Source: Diphasiastrum complanatum (Eukaryota > Streptophyta > Lycopodiopsida > Lycopodiales > Lycopodiaceae). Taken from it: a DNA stretch of 64,000 nt. The notes below the pieces were generated by a model. That model was given only the letters and a program-made list of their open reading frames with translations, had not been told where the DNA came from and made no database searches. Below, piece by piece: positions 44,846-54,882 of this stretch. A program made the translations under genes and the position numbers. The first letter of the stretch is position 1, and each line of letters begins with the position of its first letter. The stretch spans positions 50,070,182 through 50,134,181 of the forward strand of contig CM055104.1 in assembly GCA_029204225.1 (NCBI GenBank), given 5' to 3'.

Positions 44846-45830
44846 CTAGGGTATCTCCAACCCCCAACGAGAATTTCAACTTACTAACGTGGAAAACAGG
44901 ATAAATTCCAACGTTAGCTGGAAGGTCTAGTTTGGATGTGACCTTGTTTATCACTTGGATAACTTTAAAAGGCCTGCAATTCCTAGGCGCCGACTTTGCA
45001 CACATTATAGTTTTCAAGCCCCTAAAGTGACTAGGGACTCTAAAAAGCACCCAGTCGTTGACCATGCCCGTAGTTTTTTCATGCCAACACTCATTGGTAA
45101 TCGAGGTTGAAAACCATACATAAGCATGAAAGGGCTGAATCCGGTTGCTTAATGTTTTGCACTGTTATATGCAAATTCCACCAATGGAAGGTATTGTTTC
45201 CAATCAGACTGCCGATGGCCCACATATGCTCGAAGCATATCCTCCATCGTCTGATTGGTCCTTTCCTTTTGACCGTCTGATTCCGGATGGTCTGTAGAAC
45301 TCATACTTAAAGTTGTTTCCAACTTTTCAAATACTGCTTCCCAAAAAATCCCAGTAAATTTTGGGTCACAGTCACTGACAATATCGCAAGGCAGCCCGTA
45401 TAGTCGAAAAACTTATCAACAAACAATTGAGCTAGTTCTGAAGCTTTAACAGTAGTTTTCGTTGGGATAAATTGAGCAAACATTGTAAGTCTATCAACAA
45501 TGAACCAAACTGAATTGTGGCCCTTCCCTGTACCTCACTTTCCGGTAGGATTATCTAAAGGATGTAATAGGCCACTAGCTTTTATCTTCTCTGCTTTATT
45601 TAACTGGCACTTAGTACATTTAAGTACATAGGCCTCTACCTGACTTTTCATCTTAGGCCACCAAAATTGTCTTTGATCTAAGTCAAGTGTTATTTGTATA
45701 CCCGGATGTCCTGCGTTGTTGTTTGACTCGACCTGGATTTTCACGGAATTCTTTCTTTGCAAACTTCCAATCTAAGACTTCTTTGTGCCTTCATTCGGAT
45801 GGATATTCTAAGGTATATATGGCTTCAAGA
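44846..45830 (-). pseudogene. Ty3/gypsy integrase, second copy
   Basis: Minus strand. The zinc-binding region is HPGIQITLDLDQRQFWWPKM and YVLKCTKCQLNKAEKIKASG (45710-45570). Frameshifts follow, then GLPCDIVSDCDPKF, FWEAVFEKLETTLSMSSTDH, GQKERTNQTMEDMLR (Glu) and WKQYLPLVEFAYNS. The C-terminal part, VNDWVLFRVPSHFRGLKTIM and GIYPVFHVSKLKFSLG, ends near 44846. It is more complete than the copy at 11832-12680 and recognisably the same type. The upper end meets arm 2 of the 3-kb inverted repeat (45874). Confidence 0.85.
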
Positions 45831-45873
45831 TATATTTTAACTTCACCTACACGAGTATAAAATGTGTATACAC

Positions 45874-48790
45874 GAGTATAAAATACTAGTTATAACTTGA
45901 CCAAAATTTGTAAGGAGCATAGCATACTAACTTGATCACAAAGACGTATATACAAGACGTATATACAAGTTGTGCTTTCTATATATAGATGTTTGAAATA
46001 TCAATATAAGACTTTTCATCTTGTAGAATAGGGACTTTTCATGCTGCCAAAGTTTTAAATTTGGATTCAATTTAATATAAGAAAAATTGGATGTATGATA
46101 AATTTAGACTTGCATTCCTATTTCCCAAATAACTTTGAAATGAGTAACTAACGACTTTCTAGTATGTTAAAAGTTTGTAAGTCCAAATTTTTCTCTTTAA
46201 TTATGATTTAAATTTTTTTGCTATGCACTCATACTTGTACAATCTAGGTGGGCAAAGAAATACAAAATACAAATTACTGTCATAATCCCTGCTACATGTG
46301 AGCAGCCTAATTTTGAATAGAATTTGAGTACAAGCTCGGGAACTAGCCAGAGAACGTCTGGGAACACACGAGATCACATGGGAATGTTGAGTGAGTTGAG
46401 CTATCTCCATGTTCGATTGCGAATGCTGCTCGCGCACGCAGATGTTAGTACTTTGATGATTTGTAACTCATCAACAGACATGCACAGAGGCAATTAGGTG
46501 TGAAGAGGGTGGTCCTAGGCAGAGGGAGAGATTAGTTGAGGAGGAACGATGTGTGGGCACAAGCGAGGGAGAGAGAGCGAAGATGTAGATTACGAAAGAA
46601 GGCTGCCAAAGCATCTTTATCTGAGGAGATTGAGGAACCACCATGTTTAGTGAATGATATGTCAACTAATAAGGAGGGCTGCCCAAAATGTTGTGTCATC
46701 GATCTATAGCAGTCTTGGAGGTTTTGAATGGGTTGACGATAGGCGAGCAGTGGTTCAGAGAGTGTTGTCTGATCAGATATTCATAGCGAACAGATCAAAA
46801 TCCCTCACTAAATCTGCAGCTGCATAGTCTGATGTCCTGCGGGGATTGCTGCAATCATTGTCCAAGAGTGAGCTAGCTTTTTACTGACTTTCTAACGTAA
46901 TACAAAAGATCAGCGACGACACTTTTTAGAGGAACATTGACAACATAGGATGGAAGAGTGGGATAGAACTGAAGATAATGCAACCAAGGAAAGACAGCAT
47001 CGCAAATGTTTGGAAACACTAGAGCCGAGATTGAACTTTAGGTGCATAAACATTGATAATATAAGCAAAAGACCTTCTCATCACGATGTTCTTATATCTT
47101 GAAGAGAATGAACTATATAGCTTTTATTGTCTATTTCAATCCACAAATTTACATGCAAAAAAACTTTTAAAGTACCAAATGACAATGATTTTTCTATGTA
47201 GCACAACATGTCAAGTATGATGAAACAAATGTTATCGAGTCTTGTGTTTTACATGTCTTTTGTCAAGTTCAAAATTTCTAGCAGGCAATAACAGTATCAA
47301 AACCATAATCTTGCGGAACTTCTAGGCCAAATGAAAGAGGGATTTGAAAAATTGTTGCTAACCGACTGAAACTACATGAACTATTAACACTAGAAGTCAC
47401 CGGAAAGACTCAGGTAGAGCCTGCCTAAAGGCCTCGTAATTGTTGATTATAGTCACATGCTCCGGATATTGCTGGGGGATTTCTGGCCAAGCCCTAATTC
47501 CAACCTGGCAATTCTTCACCAGACGATCAAGGCATCCAATATCTTGCACATGAGTGGTATCATTGCGATCTTTGATGACCTTCTTAGTGATAGCTTTGAA
47601 AGCCTCCAAGTCCCGGCTACTTGGGGATCTCCATAGACCCCATAAGCGTGGCATGCCATCTACAAACAAGACCGATAAAGAAGTTAAATCAAATTAGCAG
47701 GAATCAAAAAACTTGACAAGTCCTGCAAACATAATCACAAGCATGCTGAAATCAGAGAACTACAAACAGAATCAAAACAACAATCTCTTACCAGCACCAT
47801 CGCCTTGACAGATGGCCTCATGTCGTAAAATTGCCGGCAAACCCCAGTCTCTTGACCTTTCTTCTGAATACACCACTGAAGGATCTCTCCTGCAACGAGT
47901 ACCATATCTCTCTCCAAGAACCCGAACAAGAGCTTCGTGTGCAGGTTACTCCTGCGCTCGAGTTCGAGGATTTTCCTATCCGAATCCTCTGGGATGAGAG
48001 GGGGAAAATCGTTTGGGATGAGGTGGGGATTGGCCATGGTACTCCTGCATCATCATAGCAATTGTCAAGAAACCACAACCCAATGCCATCACAAAAGTCC
48101 ACAACCTCTCTACAGCCCTCCACAACCCTCAGATACAAAATAAAATTGAAGCAACTACATACACCAAAGACAAGAAATCCACAAACCCCTTGACGTTAAA
48201 CCCAAGAGTACTCTTGTATATAAAAACATCAGACTGTAGCACACAAGTCCCTGCTAAAGCCACTTGCATTCGAGAAACCTTAACACAACACTTTCCAATT
48301 CAATGAAATCGCAATTTTACTTGCAAAAGGGGATCATAAAATTCGTTCCAACAACCTCCTGTGTCGCTCGCCAACTGACTCAAATTACGATTACAAAGTT
48401 TGTTCACCAGTTTCTGCTAGAAATACACTTGAGACATGTCATAGAAGAACTTGTTGAAATCATCTGCATGCGGACTGGATTAACGTAGGACATCGATTCC
48501 TATTAACACTTGACATGATAGATCATAGGTAGGATGAGCTGGTCAATAGAGAGAAAATACCTGGAAAACTTCGAGAATTGTGCTTTGATCTGCAGCAATT
48601 CTGCTGGAGTCAATTTTGATTGCAAAACGATTGATACAACTGTATGCAAAATCCTTTCACCTCTGCTGCAAACCGATCACCGGTCTGCCAAGGAAAATAT
48701 GCTCAACTTTGAAAAAAACACATCCAATTCCATTTCCAGACTGCTTGCTATCGTGACAGCAAAACGTATCCTTAAAAAGTATGCAAACCC
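45874..48790 (-). repeat. 3-kb inverted repeat, arm 2 (partner 16934-19966)
   Basis: Reverse complement of arm 1 from GAGTATAAAATACTAG (45874) to GTATGCAAACCC (48790). It differs by scattered substitutions, a small duplication around 45945-45970, and indels in exon 1 of the carried frame. Its right edge coincides with the first unit of the CCACCTGC array. Its left neighbour is a gypsy integrase. Confidence 0.85.
47397..48037 (-). CDS. Two-exon reading frame in arm 2, unrecognised
   Basis: Counterpart of 17749-18393. Exon 1 runs 48037-47792 (82 codons, MANPHLIPNDFPPLIPEDSD). The intron is 47791-47660, 132 bp, and exon 2 ends at 47397 (PEHVTIINNYEAFRQALPES, FR, stop). Relative to arm 1, exon 1 has an insertion and a deletion that are both multiples of three. 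Exon 2 has a 1-bp deletion about 30 bp in, so splicing at the arm 1 acceptor would shift frame; the long frame here reads VDGMPRLWGLWRSPSSRD across that acceptor. It is either a pseudogene copy or uses another acceptor. No domain recognised. Confidence 0.35.
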
Positions 48791-48967
48791 ACCTGCGAAG
48801 TGCTCGTTATTGTAACCACCTGCAAACGTGCGCGCGCTTTTAACCTTGTGCTCCGTAAAACCCACCTGCAAACGTCCACAGTTCAAAAGAAAAACCACCT
48901 GTAAACGTCCCCTCATGTACTCCACTTGCAAACATCCGCTTCAAAAAACGGCCACCTGCAAACGTAC
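48789..48967 (-). repeat. Array of six CCACCTGCAAACGT units
   Basis: Units start at 48789 (degraded), 48816, 48862, 48895, 48922 and 48952. Start-to-start spacing is 27, 46, 33, 27 and 30 bp. The spacers differ in sequence. On the minus strand the unit reads ACGTTTGCAGGTGG, encoding TFAGG, and four of the five intervals are multiples of three. The minus frame therefore shows RTFAGG, RMFASG, GTFTGG, WTFAGG and, after one shift, RTFAGG and HFAGG. Unusually GC-rich for this window. Confidence 0.75.
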
Positions 48968-49029
48968 GTGCGCCCGGTGGATGCAAGCCAGGAATCAAGC
49001 AGCAGCAGGATTCTGACCAAATTAGCACT

Positions 49030-50095
49030 GGAACTAGTGCAGATTCACCTTCTCTTGTCTTGTTAACTCATGCGATGATAGCAGTACATTGCCGATGCGC
49101 GTTCTACTTTGCTGCGTCCCTTCTAATCTCAGAAATTTATAGATCTGCACATGCGATGATGGCAAACTTTCAAAACAGATCAACGCTCCAAACTGTGCCA
49201 AGTGACTGTTGAGTTTCTGATTTCAAACAGATAAAACGCTCCAAGATGAACTCAAATAAAGTGAATCGCCTGGGAGATGAAAAAAATAAAGTGAAGACCA
49301 TGAAGGTGGCCTCTCAAACTGCACTTGGACTATTTGGATGATTAGGGTTCCCACATAATGAGCATGGATTCACAACTACCATCTCCCAAAATTTGAGTGC
49401 TGGTATAGTATTGGTTATGGATCTAGAGTCTAAGCGAAGCTGCCTGGAAGAAACACCCTGGTGCATTTACTCATAGGAAAAAGTAGTAGGTACATTGATG
49501 AAAGACATATATACACCTGGAAGGGAAAGTTTAAACAAAAGAAGGCTCAAACAAGAGTGAAGCTTGCAGCAAAGTTAAGATTAATCTAAATCTTAGCATT
49601 AAAAATAAAATGGCATAAACTATGATGATGTCTGTGGGAGTCTGCCAACTGACTGCAGCAGATCAAAAAAGTGAAGAGGTGGTGAGCCGGCTATGGAAGT
49701 CTTTTGTTTCAAAGACAATTTGAATTTTAAATTAAGATGATTATACAGCTGAAAATAATTCAATAAATTAGACATTTAAAAAACATATAAATATTTATGA
49801 TATCATAATCCCTCAAACTAGGATACCTAGCAAACATAGAGAGCAATTGCTTTCAGGGAGCATACAAGGAAGTGGGAGTTACAAAATACGTGCAACCAAA
49901 TATAGGAGGATCTAGTTAATTTGTTGAAAGAAAGTTTTATAGATATTTTAATTACTAATTACAAGATGTAAAATTAATGACACAAATAATCTTAGATTAT
50001 CACGGTAAGTGCCACTAGATTTAATATAGTATTAGTTTTTTTTTTAAAGGCTTAATTGCACTAGCATATATTCACAAAAATACAAGTACAGAACA
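49030..50095. other. No gene recognised
   Basis: AT-rich in its second half (49690-50050), with no ORF above 60 codons and no repeat partner noticed. Confidence 0.4.
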
Positions 50096-50097
50096 CA

Positions 50098-50575
50098 TCA
50101 TCCATGGCCGAAAATAGACACAATGACATCATTAGCAAAGAGCTGATGTGAAAGTGACCCCAAAGGAGTTAGGACCGGAGAGATATGGGAGAGCGAGGCT
50201 ACCTCATGAAAAGCACGAGAGAGGGGTTCCGTAGCTATCACAAACAACATGGGAGACAAAGGACAACCTTGGCGAATGCCAGAAGTCGGGGCAAACTTAG
50301 CAGAGAGGCAACCATTGAAGAGGACCTTGGCCGAAGAGGACTGGTAAAGAGCATGCACGAAGTTCAGAAAGGACAATGGAAAACGAAAGGCGTGGCAAAT
50401 GGCCCAAATATAGTCCCAACTGATCTGATCAAAGCCTTATCGAGGTCCAAGCGGAGGATAAGAGAGGGGACGGTGGAGGGAGCAAGAGAATCCGTGGCTG
50501 TCCATACATTGGGGTTGAAATCCATAATGTTATGGCCCTTAACAAAACCAAACTATTTTAACTGGGTGAGGGTCT
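50098..50575 (-). pseudogene. Non-LTR (LINE) reverse transcriptase fragment
   Basis: The minus strand, with one frame break near 50440, reads LDLDKA, then an equivalent of DQISWDYIWAICHAFRFPLS, then FLNFVHALYQSSSAKVLFNG and GIRQGCPLSPMLFVIATEPL. This is the LINE RT pattern. The catalytic block is FANDVIVS, where LINE enzymes usually have F/YADD, so the first Asp is replaced. Neither endonuclease nor a poly-A end is visible. It is the only LINE-type sequence recognised in the window. Confidence 0.85.
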
Positions 50576-51077
50576 AAAATGTATGGGTAATAGATTGAAA
50601 GGCCATAGATAAACTGATTTCTTGAAGTACCCTCTGGAGACTCCAAATGATCAAAGTACCATAGAGGGCTGTCAATTTCATCCTTTAATGTGCCGACCTT
50701 AAATTCTATGTAGGATTCTATTGGGTCCCATCTAATATAAAAATGGCACGTGGCAAATTTTGAGCCCAGAATAATTGCTTTAGAATGAAATAGAGATTTC
50801 TTTATGCTACTCTTGAAGCAAGCATACATCAACTACTTAGTAGAGTAAGACCTTGAAAATAATAGAATTTGATGAGATAAAGATTTGGAAATACAATTTA
50901 TTAACTCAATCAAGACTAAAACTTTCATATGGAGGGTAGAATACTCACTACTTCAAAATAGACTGTGTAGGAAGTGCTAGAAAACTTCATGCTTCCTATC
51001 ACAATCCAAATGTTAGATACAAGATTGGATGCAATGCACTGACTACACACATCCCAAAGAGGAATACACAATCAAAT
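50576..51077. other. No gene recognised
   Basis: A 97-codon minus frame (50832-50539, with DPIESYIEFKVGTLKDEIDS) overlaps the LINE fragment. It has no family I recognise and may be chance. Confidence 0.25.
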
Positions 51078-51456
51078 CATTAGAGGAGTTCTAAATCCAA
51101 AAAAGACCCTTTGTAAAGATTCTTTGTATATATTTTTTTTAAATTTTTCTTACACATGGGCCAATCAAAACACTCAAATTTGAAATCTATGTAATGTAAC
51201 TTTTTGAGTCCACATTTTGATTCCACACTAAAAATGGCATAACTTTTTAGTGGTACGTCCAAATTTAACGGAGTTTGGTGCATTGAAAAGCGCTCAACAA
51301 GGGCTTTCCAGTGATATGTTAGGTGACATACTTTTGAGCTATGATCAAAAAGTTATGGCAAATCAAAAGTATTAGTGATATAACATTTTAATAATATAAA
51401 ATACATCCTGCACGAATTCTTAAAGGGTCTTTTTGGAACTCAAAACTCCCCTAATG
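51078..51456. mobile_element. 379-bp element with ~40-bp terminal inverted repeats (MITE-like)
   Basis: The left end CATTAGAGGAGTTCTAAATC is mirrored by the right end ...AACTCAAAACTCCCCTAATG. Internal parts of the inverted repeat (AAAAAGACCCTTT and AAAGGGTCTTTTT) are also paired. It is non-coding. A partial copy lies at 1-160. The flanks (ATCAAAT on the left, TGGGAAA on the right) show no clear target duplication. The size and TIRs suit a non-autonomous DNA transposon; the family was not identified. Confidence 0.6.
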
Positions 51457-53536
51457 TGGGAAAGGCATATGAAGCTCCCTTTAAGGAATATCAGGGTCAC
51501 TACTATCAATGCTAGTATGGATGTAGAAGGAATCATTTATAGGGCCCTGAAGATAAATTATAAGAATATTTTTTGACTCTATTACTAAATATAATATAAT
51601 ATTACATTTATTTCATAGGGTCAATTTAAACATCTTTTTTTCACATGTACTACTTAGAACATATCAATGCTAGTAGAATCTTAAACATTCCCTCGTCCAA
51701 AATGAATATTGAACGACTTTTGTCAAGTTCTTTCACAAGAACATTGACAAAGCCCTCTTGCTCGTCATCATCATCGAGTTGATCGCCAAGGACTCTACCT
51801 TCTTGCACATGAAATGGACAATCTGCTCTTTCGCTCTTTTTAGAAAATGGATAAACAATTCATCAAGTTTACTGTTGTTTACACCTTTTGTAAAATAAAA
51901 CACGTATTTCTTTTTGTCCTTCAGCCCGGCCTGACAAACGAAAGGAAATTTTTAATATCCTTAAATTCGCTAGAATTTCGCTCTAAGTATGCAAAATACA
52001 GTTATTATTGGCATTTTATTAGAATTTTAACAAAGAAATCCTTCGAAATTCATGTTTGATTGAATAAAATTTGATTAAAAGGTTACGTTTTTGTTATATT
52101 TCTAGGTTTTTTAAACATATTAAATCCAAGCCAAGAAAACGAAAGTTGCTTTTATTTTGCAACTATTGGCTATGCTCAGCCTAGAAACCTTTCTTCCTCG
52201 CCCCCGAGTTTTATGCTGAGCATAAGACCTCTTCAATCTTTAAGTGGTTATGTTGTGCTCAACATTAGATATTCTCTTAGTCTCTCCCGACTTCTATGTT
52301 GAGCATAGCCGTTCTAACTCAACGCATTTATGTTATGTTGAGCATAGGATCTCCTCTTTCGCTCATCCACATTCTATGCTTTTCTCTTGAGATGATTGCG
52401 GTACAATATTGGTCTGCGCTATGCTAAGCATAAGATTTTTATCTTGTTAAATAAACTAAACCTTTGTAATACTATGCTGAGCATAGAGAAAAACTTTTAA
52501 AAAGTACAAAATTACAAATATTACCTGGAAAAAAATTCGATTGTTGATAGCTATGCGCAAGATTACAGAAGGTCGTCGAATGAATGCTTCTATCACTCTG
52601 ATGACAACCTTGAACGCAAATGAGGTGCCATGTCTTACTTATAAATAAAAAAAATTTGACCTTTAAACTTTAACGGGGCCCCTTTTCGGCCGAATACTGG
52701 TAGTATCAAAAAAAAGTTTTCCGATTTATTTTGCGACCAACTTTTTCGATGACTGCCACCGTGTCAAATTTACCAACCTAACCATACTGTTAGAAGAAAA
52801 GCCTGACATAACTTGAACCCTAACCCTAACCTTTTAACATTTAAGAGATGTCTTTTGCAGTTGGAAATTATCTTTGTTATTGTTGACTTTATGTTAAATG
52901 CGCTCTTTGGGAATTTCAGTGTGTAGTTATGCTAGTGTTGGGATGGTCTGTGTAACTTTTTCTATGACTGGCATAGCATAATGTAAATTTTTTGTTTGTT
53001 GTCCTATTTTCACGTTCATATTTTTGTTTCTATCTATGCTTAGCATAGGACTAGAATCAAAATTGTTATATTTTTGCAATGGCAAATAGTTATTCATTTT
53101 TTATTCTTGTAGTTGTAACTCAGTACATAGCCACATTGTCTAACTCTTCCTTGTCTAAGTCATCCTTGTCTGATATTCCTAATGAAAGTTAATATTACGA
53201 AGACACTCCTTCAGGTTCTCATCCTAATACCCTTTGTGTTTCCCCGACAACAATATCATCTGAAATTCCTCATCTAACTACTTTTCATGAAATGACACCT
53301 TTGATACAACCTGTTACAAATTTGAATTCTTTGTCTTCAGATTCAAATAATAGAGAAACAACATTGCAAGATCGTTTTGACGAATTTTAGTTAGTGATGA
53401 TTCATAGCATTCAATTCAATTAGTCATAGATTCAAGTAAATCTACAGATTGTGAGAAATTGGCAAAAATCTAGCTTGGTATTTTTTATGATAGAAGTTTG
53501 TAAGTGAATCTCACATGTGTGGAGGATGTTCCCACG
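51457..53536. other. Gene-poor stretch rich in CTATGCTNAGCATAG palindromes
   Basis: Palindromes or close variants lie at 52171, 52212, 52294, 52333, 52418, 52472 and 53033. A 70-codon plus frame at 51847-52059 and a Ser/Thr-rich frame near 53140-53390 (DTPSGSHPNTLCVSPTTISS) are unrecognised. A short CCCTAACCCTAACC run is near 52823. No element boundaries were resolved. Confidence 0.45.
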
Positions 53537-54116
53537 TGTGGAGAATTGTAAAGTAAATCAAAATGTTTGATATAGGGGTCTCATAGAATTTCATAGTCAA
53601 GCATTTAGGTGTAGGATGTTGATAGGGTCAAATTTGGCATAGATGGCAAATTATCCATTTCCACTTGTAATGCCAATATTGAGCCAAAATAGAGCCAAAC
53701 TTGTGCCAATTAGAGTGTAGACAAGTGTCATGCTTTTGTTTGATGAAGCTTAAGAGGTCCAATAGGATTTAGAGGTGGAACCTTGTGAAGTCCAATAGAA
53801 AATTGAGGTGTGCTTGAATATAGTCCAATAGAATTTAGAGGTGCATGGATCAATGGTCCAATAGGATTAAGAGGTGGCAAAGTGTGATCCAATCATAGTT
53901 AAGCATAGTGGTAGCTCATGAATCTATTAGTATCATTGTACTCCTCCTTTTGGATCTAATTGATTTTGAGATTGAGAATGCATGTAATAGTGTATTTTTG
54001 CCATAGAATCAAAGATAGATCTTGAATCTCAATCTAGTCTTGATCTTGGTGCATCTACACACCTTAGGAGATCACAAGTACATGTAGTGGACAATCCACA
54101 CGTGTGAAATTCAACA
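53537..54116 (+). mobile_element. 5' LTR of copia A copy 2 (580 bp)
   Basis: TGTGGAGAATTG... to GAAATTCAACA, followed by the PBS TGGTATCAGAGC at 54117-54128. It is similar to 33916-34652 but lacks about 150 bp of its middle. It contains CACACGTGTG at 54097. Confidence 0.88.
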
Positions 54117-54882
54117 TGGTATCAGAGCCTACCTTAGGTTACCATGCATTTTGATCCATCTAAGTGAAAAAAATTTCATCAATTTTGAGCTAGAAGTTGT
54201 CAAGGCCCATTTTCCTAGCTATCTTGTTCAATTTTGGATCAAAAGAGATCAAAAGGACATTGATTGGGTCTGACTTGGTACTGTACAGAATCAGGTGCTC
54301 AAACACGTGTGAGGAACATCCAATTTTAGTTTGGGAGTTCTCTTTCATGTTTGATCCAAAAATCTTGCTAGATAGCTTGTTTTGAAGCTATTTTTGTCTA
54401 GTTTATGATGCAATCAGTTTCATTCCATTTGGTTGAGCCAATCAAAAGTTATAAGCTTTTAAAGAGGGTTAGGTAGGGCACCTAGACCTGGGTGGACACA
54501 TTTGGTTTGGTCAAAAGATTGCTTGTTTGATCCAAAATCACAGTTGAATGCTTACCAATCTCATCTATATGTGATCTAGGCACTGTTTTGAGATCTTAGC
54601 CATTTTGTTTCATGCAATATCATTGTATTTGAGTCAAATTTGATTTCTTAGTGTATTTCACACGTGCTAAGAGTGTTTGATCCTAAATTTGCCCATACTC
54701 CATCATTTGATGTGAAGTAGATCTAGTTTTGGAGAGATTGAGATAGCTAGCGAGAATCATCTCATAGTTTGTTGCAAGATCTTGCATAGGAGATGGTAGC
54801 ACACCATTATTGGATCCTATAGTGAGAGAGAAGCAACATTTTTTGTTCATCACTTTTATTTATCTCCACTTTACATGACTTT

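Noticed and set aside
48789-48967. CRISPR-like array (short repeats with unique spacers)
   Set aside because: Units are only ~14-16 bp, spacing varies from 27 to 46 bp, the context is a plant genome full of LTR elements, and no cas gene is present.
50185-50577. 130-codon plus-strand ORF
   Set aside because: It is opposite the LINE reverse transcriptase fragment, whose GIRQGCPLSP motif fixes the true strand.
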